Of a stretch of DNA of 38,669 bases, positions 23,933 through 31,936 are shown piece by piece; within the stretch, counting starts at the first letter, position 1; every line of letters begins with the position of its first letter. The notes beneath the pieces were generated by a model, which was not told where the DNA came from, did not search any database, and saw only the letters and a program-made list of their open reading frames with translations. Position numbers and translations under genes: made by a program. Location of the stretch: positions 1-38,669 of the forward strand of contig JAUWTN010000003.1 of NCBI GenBank assembly GCA_030614705.1, in the 5' to 3' direction. Origin of the DNA: Candidatus Aenigmatarchaeota archaeon (GTDB taxonomy: Archaea; Aenigmatarchaeota; Aenigmatarchaeia; QMZS01).

Positions 23933-24784
23933 TTAACTAATAATTCTCTTCATTCTGTTTGTAGTTTGTCTCAATATACCGGGCTTCTCTATATTCATCT
24001 CTGCCTGTGGATTAATTTCAACATTCAGCACTTCCAGTAAATCACCAAGATAATCAGAACTCAACAAATCGGGTCCTTCCTGTGATCCACCCTTGGGTGC
24101 TGAAACATTAAGTTCAATATGGTCCCTTTCATTGTATTTGTTTATCTTCAACCACAACCTAGACTTGTCTGTTTCATTGGATATTGTATATAATTGTATA
24201 TCTCCATATTTTCCTATTTCATCGATTAATTCTGACTCATTTCTAACAAATTTAAGAGGTGTATGGTGCGGTAAAATACACTTATCATCCCTCTCACCTA
24301 TATAAAATCCCTGTTCCTCTGCTTCATCACAATATTCCTCTAATTTATCTCTTTGATTTTTATCAGGTGCAACTGCATAAAAAAGCCTTCTTTTATCTTC
24401 TGGTATGCAGAAAAAAACACCAAATAAATCACTGGAAGGAATATATTTTGTATGATTGTAATAAGATAAATCTGTATTATCTGCAGGTCTTGTCTGAATG
24501 AATGCATAATCGCATAAATCTCCTTCAAGTTTTTTTAAATATCCCGGTAATTTAGAATAAATATCTAGGGTCTGCAGTTTTGAAGTCTCTATCTTCAATT
24601 TAAGCCTTAAATCAGAACTGTATTCTCGTTCAACATCTAAAAAATAAGGAGGTTCAATACTTAATTGTTCAAAATATATCTTATAAACATCTCCGGATTT
24701 AATATCACCAATCATTTTTTCAATAGAATGCACTAGACTTCCATCATATCCAATTTCTCCGGCTGAAATCATTTTATCCTTCAT
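23933..24784 (-). CDS. Hypothetical acidic protein, 283 aa
   Basis: The family is not recognised. It is a soluble, acidic protein alternating helices and strands, e.g. VHSIEKMIGDIKSGDVYKIYF, DLRLKLKIETSKLQTLDIYS, and a HIELNVSAPKGGSQEGP loop; no signal peptide or membrane helix appears. One of the clearer ribosome-binding sites in the window, GGTGG, lies eight bases before ATG 24784, suggesting translation as a downstream cistron; the upstream unknown gene ends 18 bases away. A second in-frame ATG (codon 5) is possible. Nothing visible points to a catalytic role. Confidence 0.7.
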   Translation of the reverse strand: MKDKMISAGEIGYDGSLVHSIEKMIGDIKSGDVYKIYFEQLSIEPPYFLDVEREYSSDLRLKLKIETSKLQTLDIYSKLPGYLKKLEGDLCDYAFIQTRPADNTDLSYYNHTKYIPSSDLFGVFFCIPEDKRRLFYAVAPDKNQRDKLEEYCDEAEEQGFYIGERDDKCILPHHTPLKFVRNESELIDEIGKYGDIQLYTISNETDKSRLWLKINKYNERDHIELNVSAPKGGSQEGPDLLSSDYLGDLLEVLNVEINPQAEMNIEKPGILRQTTNRMKRIIS

Positions 24785-24802
24785 ATTCTACCACCTTATA
24801 TT

Positions 24803-25267
24803 TTAATCTTTACCATATACTTCAACAGTTCCCATCTTCAAAATTTCTTTCATGCCTCTATATTTATTGGTTTCTAATAAAGAATCATCTAAACAATTAG
24901 AAATCCCTAAATACTTATATTCCAAAACCCTTGAACCCCCATCAGATATATAATATTCTCCTTCCCCCACTTTTCTGGTGATTTCTACTGCTCTGACCGG
25001 TTCATCGCACCAAATTTTAATAAGATATTCAGAGCCCTCTTTTCTTTCATAATTTATTTCTCCTAACAAATTATACAAAAACCAACCAGTAGTATCATCC
25101 GTTTTACATTTACCTCCAACATGAACCGCATCAACAAAATAACCGTCTTTACTGGTTTTCGCCTGTTCGTCCATTAACATCTTAGCAATAGATTTATCTA
25201 ATTTCTGCCTTTTAATAGCATCATACACAGCGTCCCTTATGACCTTATCAGGAATTTCAATCTTCAT
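24803..25267 (-). CDS. Hypothetical protein, 154 aa
   Basis: The family is not recognised. The N-terminus is a charged helix (IPDKVIRDAVYDAIKRQKLD), followed by a mixed alpha/beta part with KDGYFVDAVHVGGKCKTDD and the strands YLIKIWCDEPVRAVEITRKV and EGEYYISDGGSRVLEYKYLG. A TTG three codons upstream (25276) is in frame, but ATG 25267 has the TATA element at proper distance. No export signal is seen. The following unknown gene starts 18 bases on, so the pair is probably an operon and may act together. Confidence 0.7.
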   Translation of the reverse strand: MKIEIPDKVIRDAVYDAIKRQKLDKSIAKMLMDEQAKTSKDGYFVDAVHVGGKCKTDDTTGWFLYNLLGEINYERKEGSEYLIKIWCDEPVRAVEITRKVGEGEYYISDGGSRVLEYKYLGISNCLDDSLLETNKYRGMKEILKMGTVEVYGKD

Positions 25268-25283
25268 ATTTAACAATGATAAA

Positions 25284-25297
25284 AAAATTTAAATACT
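25284..25297 (-). promoter_or_regulatory. TATA-like promoter element of the unknown gene pair
   Basis: AGTATTTAAATTTT on the reverse strand is centred about 23-26 bases before ATG 25267, separating this pair from the rpl4-rpl23 operon despite the short 46-base gap. Confidence 0.45.
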
Positions 25298-25313
25298 TGA
25301 TAGTGATTAAAAA

Positions 25314-25589
25314 TTAGATAATTCCCAACTTAACCCCAATATCTCCAGCAGAGAATTCAGAGTTTAATTTCAATATTGCTCTCTTTGCTCCTTTTCTTGT
25401 AATCAGGATATTTATTTTATCTAGTTTTACTTTGAATTCTTCTTCAAAAGTTTCCTTAACATCTTCTCTCCAGATGTCCAAGCCTTTTAACTGAAATACC
25501 AATTTATTTTCGTCTTCGATTAATCTTACTGCTTTCTCTGAGACAACCGGGTAATCAACTAAATCCCAAAAATTAATTTCTCCCGTCAT
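25314..25589 (-). CDS. rpl23: Ribosomal protein uL23
   Basis: The 91-residue protein has the L23 pattern: DYPVVSEKAVRLIEDENKLVFQL, a helix, then FKVKLDKINILITRKGAKRAILKL and the closing AGDIGVKLGII. It binds 23S rRNA near the peptide exit tunnel. Length is typical for archaea. Its ATG overlaps the stop of rpl4 (ATGA), as expected for this conserved pair, but rpl2 does not follow. Confidence 0.93.
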   Translation of the reverse strand: MTGEINFWDLVDYPVVSEKAVRLIEDENKLVFQLKGLDIWREDVKETFEEEFKVKLDKINILITRKGAKRAILKLNSEFSAGDIGVKLGII

Positions 25590-26383
25590 ATTAATTTATT
25601 TGCCTGTTCAACAGCGGATTTAGTCCATAAAGTAAGTCTTCCAGGTACAGTTCCAGGAGCAAGTTTCTCAACATTTAATTCACTAACAAGAGATACCTCA
25701 ACACCTTCTATATTTCTTGCTGCTTTTTGCAATTCGCATTTATCAGACACGACTATCAAAGCGGATTTCTTCTTTTTGTACTTTCTTCCTCGGGTCTTTC
25801 CTCTTCCGGCTCTGACTTTCTTTTCTTTTGCTCTTTCAAGTTCTTTTTCAAGACCTAATAGAGTTAAAGCAGAAAACACTTCTTTGGTTTTCTGTATACC
25901 TGAAAAATCATCTGAAATTATCAAAGGAACTTCCTTTAAACTTTCAATTTTATGGCCCCTCTTTAAAATTAATTCCTTATTTACTGAAGCTGAAATAGCT
26001 GAATAAAGAGCGAGTTTTTTCTCCTTTTTATTCATATCTCTTCCAAAATTCCTTTCTGCTTTCGGAGGATGGGCCTTTCTACCCTTTATTACCTGAGGTG
26101 CTTCTCTTGCTCTAAATAACATAGGTCCCTGACCATGAATTCTTGGTAATCTGGCCATTTCCCTTCCGGCCATTCTTGCATGAGTATAAGCTGTAGAACT
26201 GCCATGGTAATGCGCGCTTGTCCTTAACCCAGCAAGCTTATCAGCTCCATACTTCTGCCTTCTGTTCGCCTGTGAGATAACAACCGCTTTTTTTATTAAA
26301 TCTTCTCTTAAAGGGTAACTAAACACTTTGCCTAATTGTACCGTTCCCTGTTTTTCCCCTTTCATGGAGTATACTTCTACCAT
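25586..26383 (-). CDS. rpl4: Ribosomal protein uL4 (archaeal type)
   Basis: The 265-residue protein is archaeal/eukaryotic-type L4. Hallmarks are VFSYPLREDLIKKAV, SQANRRQKYGADKLAGLRTSA, the extended rRNA-binding loop MARLPRIHGQGP..FRAREAPQVIKGRKAHPPK, the basic stretch RAGRGKTRGRKYKKKKSALIVV, and LAPGTVPGRLTLWT at the end. It is a 50S subunit protein lining the exit tunnel. In most archaea rpl3 precedes it; here the upstream neighbour is a divergent surface-protein gene, so the S10-type cluster has been broken on both sides. Confidence 0.96.
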   Translation of the reverse strand: MVEVYSMKGEKQGTVQLGKVFSYPLREDLIKKAVVISQANRRQKYGADKLAGLRTSAHYHGSSTAYTHARMAGREMARLPRIHGQGPMLFRAREAPQVIKGRKAHPPKAERNFGRDMNKKEKKLALYSAISASVNKELILKRGHKIESLKEVPLIISDDFSGIQKTKEVFSALTLLGLEKELERAKEKKVRAGRGKTRGRKYKKKKSALIVVSDKCELQKAARNIEGVEVSLVSELNVEKLAPGTVPGRLTLWTKSAVEQANKLI

Positions 26384-26390
26384 AACTTTC

Positions 26391-26410
26391 TTAAATAAAT
26401 TTTAAAATAA
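26391..26410 (-). promoter_or_regulatory. TATA-like promoter element of rpl4-rpl23
   Basis: The reverse-strand sequence TTTTAAAATTTATTTAA lies about 10-27 bases before ATG 26383, allowing a leaderless or short-leader transcript. It shows that rpl4 begins its own transcription unit. Confidence 0.45.
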
Positions 26411-26467
26411 CAGGTTCTATCAGAATTTATTGAATGGAGTTCTATTTGTATAAACCTAGAGATTATT

Positions 26468-29400
26468 ATGGGTAATCAATCTTTTAAAGGGTTTTCTCCT
26501 CATTTCATAAATTCTCAGTATTATCTTAAGATTTCTATCATTTTGATGTTTTTGGTAATCTCACTCACCAGTTCGGTAATTATCGCTGATCCCGCAGCAT
26601 ATCTCACAGAAACAATTAATGTTGAATTTGACCATAATGGAACTATAATAAACCAGGAAAACAGGGGTTTTATTGAAGTGGAACTATTTAATACAGAAGA
26701 TGTGCTGCAAAATGTAGAAATTAGTCTATCTAACACACTTGGAACAAATTTAATCAGTAGTGAAACCTATGCAACAGTTGCTGCATCCCCTTCAAGCGGG
26801 GACAAGACCCGATTATATATGGATACAGGCGAAGGTGATGGAACTATCCGTTATCTTTTTAATGATGCCACACTTATAAATATAAGCATTAACTATTGGA
26901 ATGAAGCTGGTGGGAGAGACCTCACCCCCGAAAATAACACAATTTATTTTGAAGTTTTCCTAAACGCAAGTGAACCTTTAAATAACATACAATTCAATTT
27001 GAATATAGCCCGAGATACTTTAATCACCAGCGATTCTATGAATATTTTAGCTGTAGATTCAGACTCAGGAATTGCTTCTTTAATAAACAGCGATTTCGAT
27101 AGTTTTAATGATATCATTCAATGGACCGGCAACCTGAACACAAATACAAGAATAAACTTTACAAGCAAAATAATACCTGATATAAATTATCCAATAAATC
27201 AACTGAGGATTGATATTGATTCGCATGAAAGCTCCCTCAATTATTCGCAACCAGTAACCTTCACGGGAATAACTTTATCAAATAGATTTGCAAGAGGTGC
27301 TGTAAGACAGGGTTTGCGTATAATGGCAGAAGAAAAAAACTGGACTATAATGGGTTTTATGAAAAATATAGCGAGTGGTATTGTGTATGATATTTATAAC
27401 TGGAATTTATATAAAGTACTTGACAATGGTTCACTTAATAGTACTTCAGTATTATCCAGCTCAACAGGAAAAACCCTTCTACCCGGAAATCTTACAACAA
27501 CCCCTGTTTTTGATTGCGTGGATAATTATACTTTATGCACAGGAATTTATGATACAGGCATAACCGCAAATACCTCAGAAAAACCAACAGCCTCAAATAT
27601 ATACTATGCAGCTTCATTTAACTGGAGCATTGAATGGGGTATTTCAGAGTACTTGGGAATTATTAATGAAAAAGTAAATCTGCCTGTTTTTTATCAGATG
27701 GAAGTCGGACTTGATAAAAGAATAAATCTTCTTTACAACGATGGAACCGGAAGGCTTCTCAGTATTGAAGATGAAATAAGACATCTCGGACATGCAACCT
27801 TGCAACTCGCAAACATAAGCATCAACATCACAGGTTTAACGGGATGGGAAAATTCAACTTTAGAAATTTTTTATGTAAACAACATAAATGAAACAAAAAT
27901 ATCTGACTATACCTGTATTAAAACTGGCGACACTCTTACAATAGATATCTCTTCAATCACTTCAGAAAAAATTCATGTAAATGAATTCATTCTTATTAAA
28001 TATAATCTCTCCAGAGGTTCTGAAAACTCAGACATAACCTACCCGTTTGGTCTGAACACAATAGTCACGACAAAAAGCGGCACACCTGTTAAAAAAAGTT
28101 TAACTGACAGCATCAATATACCTGGGATTCAACAAGATGAAGAGGATGACGAAGGTGGTAGTGGTGGAAGCAGCGGCGGGATGCCAGAAACAAAAGATTT
28201 TATAGACATTTTAAAAATAAAATCCACCAGCAAATTCATAACAACCTCGCTGATTAAAAATGAAATTTCATTTAAAATACTTGATACAGGCGCTAAAGGA
28301 ATACGAGACCCGCTATTTTTTATATACCTGCCTGAAAAATCAAATATATATTCAGACGAAGTAAATATTTTTCTGTTAAGAAATAACAAAAAAGAAAAGC
28401 TAAATGTTGAAATCAAAAAAACAAGCAACAAAACAATAGGCTCTGGAATTTACACTGAATACCTGGTTCAAAAAATAACAGGGTCAACGGAAACATTCAT
28501 ATTGTATAACCAAGACATTATAACTATTGATTACAGGGCATACATTCCTTTAGGCACCAGTGAAATAATAACCCGATTATACGGACACAACTATTACGAT
28601 GATGTATATATGTTTGAAGATGCAATTACAAAAATAAGAAGGGAATACTGGAACCTGCAAAATTTAGATATAAAAAAAAGTAAATTTGAACCCAATAAAA
28701 TATTTGTTGGAAAACCCGTGGAATGGATTAAAACCCTGGAAATTTATAACCCAAATGAAAGAACTGTAAAAGAAATGTACACCGCAAAAATTCTAAGTGA
28801 TAGATTAAACAGCAAAGTGAAAGAATCAAAAGACGGGAGCACCTATGAAATTCCCTTAGAAAATGAAAAAAAAGAAACCATTGATTTTCTAATTAATATA
28901 AAACCAAAGGAAAGAGTCACTTATTTTGTTTTCGCAACAACATCACCCATACTTGAAACAAAAAGAGAAATAAATATTCTGGAAATAACAAACAATTCAG
29001 TAAAACTAAATTTGAAAATCCTGATAAAAAATTTAGGTAAATATGATTATCAGGAAATTTATCTTAGACTGCCAATACAAAATATATTGGAATGTAACTT
29101 TAATTATTCAAATGTTAATGGTCAGACCGAGATAAAAATACCAAATATGAGTTCACTTGAAGAAAAAATGATAGAAATTACCTATGAAGAAAAACCGCCG
29201 GTTCTTAAAATATATCTTGATAAATCAGAATATCTTAACAAAGAAAATATGAACCTTACAATCATTGTTGTGCAGGCAGATAAAAAAGGGTATCTTGAAC
29301 TTGAGATAACAGGTCCCGGGAATAACCCCAACACCCTTTATGCTGATTTAATTCACCTTGACAAAACAAATAAAAAAATAAACCTTGAACTTCCTCTGGA

Positions 29401-29626
29401 TAAATACCTTGATGGAGATTATATATTATCCGCATATTATAAATCAGACTTTCAACAAATTTTAATTGAAAAATTGGATATCTCGGTCTCTGGCGAAGAA
29501 TACAAAGAAATACATTGGATTTTATTTTTTATCTTAACTATCTTAATTGCAGTTTTTGCATACAATAAAAGATACAAGAGAAAAACACTCAGAGAAAAAT
29601 TAAGTGAATTAAAATCAAAATTATAA
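26468..29626 (+). CDS. Large membrane-anchored surface protein, 1052 aa
   Basis: An N-terminal hydrophobic segment (LKISIILMFLVISLTSSVIIA, residues ~20-40) acts as a signal peptide, and a C-terminal helix (HWILFFILTILIAVFAY, ~1015-1033) followed by a strongly basic tail (KRYKRKTLREK) anchors it, leaving about 970 residues outside. The ectodomain is beta-rich and carries many NxS/T sequons. Around residues 554-572 an acidic then Gly/Ser linker (DEEDDEGG..GGSSGG) divides it into halves; the C-terminal half has Ig-like pieces (NLTIIVVQADKKGYLELEITG). No enzyme motif is seen. The gene diverges from rpl4 and converges on the coiled-coil/ATPase operon; a role in the same surface structure is possible but unproven. 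Confidence 0.8.
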   Translation: MGNQSFKGFSPHFINSQYYLKISIILMFLVISLTSSVIIADPAAYLTETINVEFDHNGTIINQENRGFIEVELFNTEDVLQNVEISLSNTLGTNLISSETYATVAASPSSGDKTRLYMDTGEGDGTIRYLFNDATLINISINYWNEAGGRDLTPENNTIYFEVFLNASEPLNNIQFNLNIARDTLITSDSMNILAVDSDSGIASLINSDFDSFNDIIQWTGNLNTNTRINFTSKIIPDINYPINQLRIDIDSHESSLNYSQPVTFTGITLSNRFARGAVRQGLRIMAEEKNWTIMGFMKNIASGIVYDIYNWNLYKVLDNGSLNSTSVLSSSTGKTLLPGNLTTTPVFDCVDNYTLCTGIYDTGITANTSEKPTASNIYYAASFNWSIEWGISEYLGIINEKVNLPVFYQMEVGLDKRINLLYNDGTGRLLSIEDEIRHLGHATLQLANISINITGLTGWENSTLEIFYVNNINETKISDYTCIKTGDTLTIDISSITSEKIHVNEFILIKYNLSRGSENSDITYPFGLNTIVTTKSGTPVKKSLTDSINIPGIQQDEEDDEGGSGGSSGGMPETKDFIDILKIKSTSKFITTSLIKNEISFKILDTGAKGIRDPLFFIYLPEKSNIYSDEVNIFLLRNNKKEKLNVEIKKTSNKTIGSGIYTEYLVQKITGSTETFILYNQDIITIDYRAYIPLGTSEIITRLYGHNYYDDVYMFEDAITKIRREYWNLQNLDIKKSKFEPNKIFVGKPVEWIKTLEIYNPNERTVKEMYTAKILSDRLNSKVKESKDGSTYEIPLENEKKETIDFLINIKPKERVTYFVFATTSPILETKREINILEITNNSVKLNLKILIKNLGKYDYQEIYLRLPIQNILECNFNYSNVNGQTEIKIPNMSSLEEKMIEITYEEKPPVLKIYLDKSEYLNKENMNLTIIVVQADKKGYLELEITGPGNNPNTLYADLIHLDKTNKKINLELPLDKYLDGDYILSAYYKSDFQQILIEKLDISVSGEEYKEIHWILFFILTILIAVFAYNKRYKRKTLREKLSELKSKL

Positions 29627-29729
29627 AAATAATTGAATTTAATTAATCCTCCAATATTTTAATTTTATTTGGTGATATTACCAAATAATTTTAACAAACA
29701 TAAAAATACAGAGAACTCATTGACAAAAA

Positions 29730-31934
29730 TTAATTCTTTAATTTATCATGGAACTGCGCTATCTTCACAAGTATGTGGGGATTGCCATCTTCATGCCGTT
29801 CATATTCCGATAAAAGTTTTATATAATATTCCTTAGCAGTTTCATAATTCCCTGAACTTATTAAGGTATCTATATAATTAATAAGTCGATTTATTTTTTC
29901 ATCTCTGGTTACTGGTTCTTCTTCCTGCGCTGGTTTAGTTATATTGAGTTTATTAATTGATAAATGGGATTTTCCTCTTCTACAATCAGATTTTATTTCT
30001 CTTGGTTCACTTCCAGTTGGTTCCAATTTATCTTCAATTTTATCATCCACGGATTTTGACAAGTCAACAAGCGCAACTTCAAAATCCAAAAACTTTTTCT
30101 CAATATATTCCTTGTCTAAATTTACCTTTTCATAAACTTCTTTTTGCTTCCGTTCTGTATCTCTTTCAAGTTTTTTATCAAGATATTCCTTAAATTCTGT
30201 TTTTAACAAATCCACTCTCGCAGTTAGTTCTTTATCCTTTTTGTCTTTATAGACATACAAATTATTTATTTTATTTGTAATCTCTTCCAGTTGATTTTTA
30301 TATGAATTTTTTAAAGCCTGTAGGTCTGCAGCATTATTATCCACCTTTGTATTTAATTCCAAACTAATGGTATTCAAATTATCAATCACTTTGAAATCCA
30401 CCATACCTTCGAGATTTTTAGTTAATCCTAAATTAACTGATTTTAATTCATTTATTTTGTTATTAATTTCTGATTGCTCTTCGGTTACAGAATTTAATTT
30501 GGACTTAAAATCATCAATATTCCCTCCTGAATTGCCTTCAAATTCATTCATTTTTTTGTCAAACTCCTGCAATTTAGAATTATACTCTGTAAGTTTATTC
30601 TCTAAATTTGATTTAACCAATTCAGGCAAACCATTTAAGTTATCTTCAAATTTTTTCTTTAATGATTCCACATCAGTGTTTGAAATTCCGCCCAATTTAT
30701 CTAATTTTACATTGGTCTCCGAATTAAGAGTTTTTAATTCTGAAGTAACTAATTTTAAATCTGTTAAATCATCTGCGACTTTGGAATGTTCTTTTTCCGC
30801 AAAAGATATCTTATTTTTAACATCTCTCAAATCCTCTTTATAACCATCAAGTTCTGCTACTGCTGAAGAAATGTCTGATAATTTTTCCTTGATTGTTTCT
30901 TCTGTTTTCTTATCTATCTTCGCATTAATATCAGACAAATGGCGATTATATTCCGCAAGCTTGTCATTTAAATCAGATTTAATTATCTTAGGTAAATCCT
31001 CTTTTAACTCGGGCAAATCCATCACCTTGTTTCTTATAAGCTCTTTAAGCACTTCCACGTCTGTTTTTGTGCCTCCGGCAATTTTCTTGTTAACATCCCC
31101 CACAATATCCGCAAGATCTCCTATTTTACTATTTGTATCAAACTTAAACTCCGCCATCTTACCCTCATATTCATTCTTTAATTTTTCCGCATTTTCTTTT
31201 GAAGAAGACTCTTCCACTTTAAGAGCTAACCGGTCAACAGTTCTTAACATCTCTTTAATTGAATCCTCATTCACTTCTATTTTTGAAAGATAGGTTCTCA
31301 TTTTGTTATAAGTTTCTTTCAATTCATAAAATAAAGAATCCACCTTCCCTGCATCTCTCTCTGTTTTTGTTTTTAATTCTTCGATTAAACTTATTTTCTT
31401 ATTTAATTCGTCTGTGATAGCCACCACATCTTTTAATCCCTCTATCTGTTCTACAGAAGAAGATATTGTTGCAAACTTTTTTGAAATTATTGAAACCTTA
31501 TCATTCAGGGATTCTACAACCGCAGTGTTCTTTTCAATTTTTGTATCTTTCTTTTCAAGGTTCTTAAAAATATCATCAAGCTCCAGTTCTTTTGCAACTT
31601 CAGAAATCTTATCAAAATTCTTTTCCAGTTTATTGTAACTCCTGTCACGCTCTATTAAAGAAGATCTTAATTCGCCTATTTTCTCAATTACACTGCTTAT
31701 CTTTTCATTTGTCTCGGGTCTCGTGCTTTCAAGTATCTCCACTCGACCGCCAAGTCTTTCAAGTTTTAATATTGCCTCCTGCAAAGGACCTTCAACATTC
31801 TGAGATTTTGGAATAAAAGAAACCACTTCTTTCTTTTTGAAAAAACCAAATTTCTTCTTTTTTACCTCATCCTCTTTCTTTTCAATATCCCGGAATTCCT
31901 CACCAGTCATCACATTTCCTTCATCTTCTACCAT
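29730..31934 (-). CDS. Cytoplasmic coiled-coil protein, 734 aa
   Basis: There is no signal peptide or membrane helix, so the protein is cytoplasmic. A basic patch (VKKKKFGFFKKKE) near residue 30 precedes about 600 residues of near-continuous heptad-type coiled coil. Two stretches of ~55 residues repeat each other: GGTKTDVEVLKELI..LPEL..KSDLNDKLAEYN (~286-340) and GGISNTDVESLKKK..LPELVKSNLENKLTEYN (~415-470). The C-terminus is a helical hairpin (INRLINYIDTLISSGNYETA..YYIKLLSEYE, ~678-712) of TPR-like appearance. The N-terminal IGELRSSLIERD segment recalls archaellum accessory FlaC/D-type coiled coils, a weak resemblance. The gene begins two bases after the stop of the ATPase fusion, so both are co-expressed; it probably binds that ATPase. 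Confidence 0.8.
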   Translation of the reverse strand: MVEDEGNVMTGEEFRDIEKKEDEVKKKKFGFFKKKEVVSFIPKSQNVEGPLQEAILKLERLGGRVEILESTRPETNEKISSVIEKIGELRSSLIERDRSYNKLEKNFDKISEVAKELELDDIFKNLEKKDTKIEKNTAVVESLNDKVSIISKKFATISSSVEQIEGLKDVVAITDELNKKISLIEELKTKTERDAGKVDSLFYELKETYNKMRTYLSKIEVNEDSIKEMLRTVDRLALKVEESSSKENAEKLKNEYEGKMAEFKFDTNSKIGDLADIVGDVNKKIAGGTKTDVEVLKELIRNKVMDLPELKEDLPKIIKSDLNDKLAEYNRHLSDINAKIDKKTEETIKEKLSDISSAVAELDGYKEDLRDVKNKISFAEKEHSKVADDLTDLKLVTSELKTLNSETNVKLDKLGGISNTDVESLKKKFEDNLNGLPELVKSNLENKLTEYNSKLQEFDKKMNEFEGNSGGNIDDFKSKLNSVTEEQSEINNKINELKSVNLGLTKNLEGMVDFKVIDNLNTISLELNTKVDNNAADLQALKNSYKNQLEEITNKINNLYVYKDKKDKELTARVDLLKTEFKEYLDKKLERDTERKQKEVYEKVNLDKEYIEKKFLDFEVALVDLSKSVDDKIEDKLEPTGSEPREIKSDCRRGKSHLSINKLNITKPAQEEEPVTRDEKINRLINYIDTLISSGNYETAKEYYIKLLSEYERHEDGNPHILVKIAQFHDKLKN

Positions 31935-31936
31935 AA

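Noticed and set aside
29944-31816. Forward-strand ORFs opposite the coiled-coil gene
   Set aside because: Their Ser/Phe/Ile-rich sequences are what the reverse complement of a Lys/Glu-rich coiled coil produces; no independent gene signals were seen.
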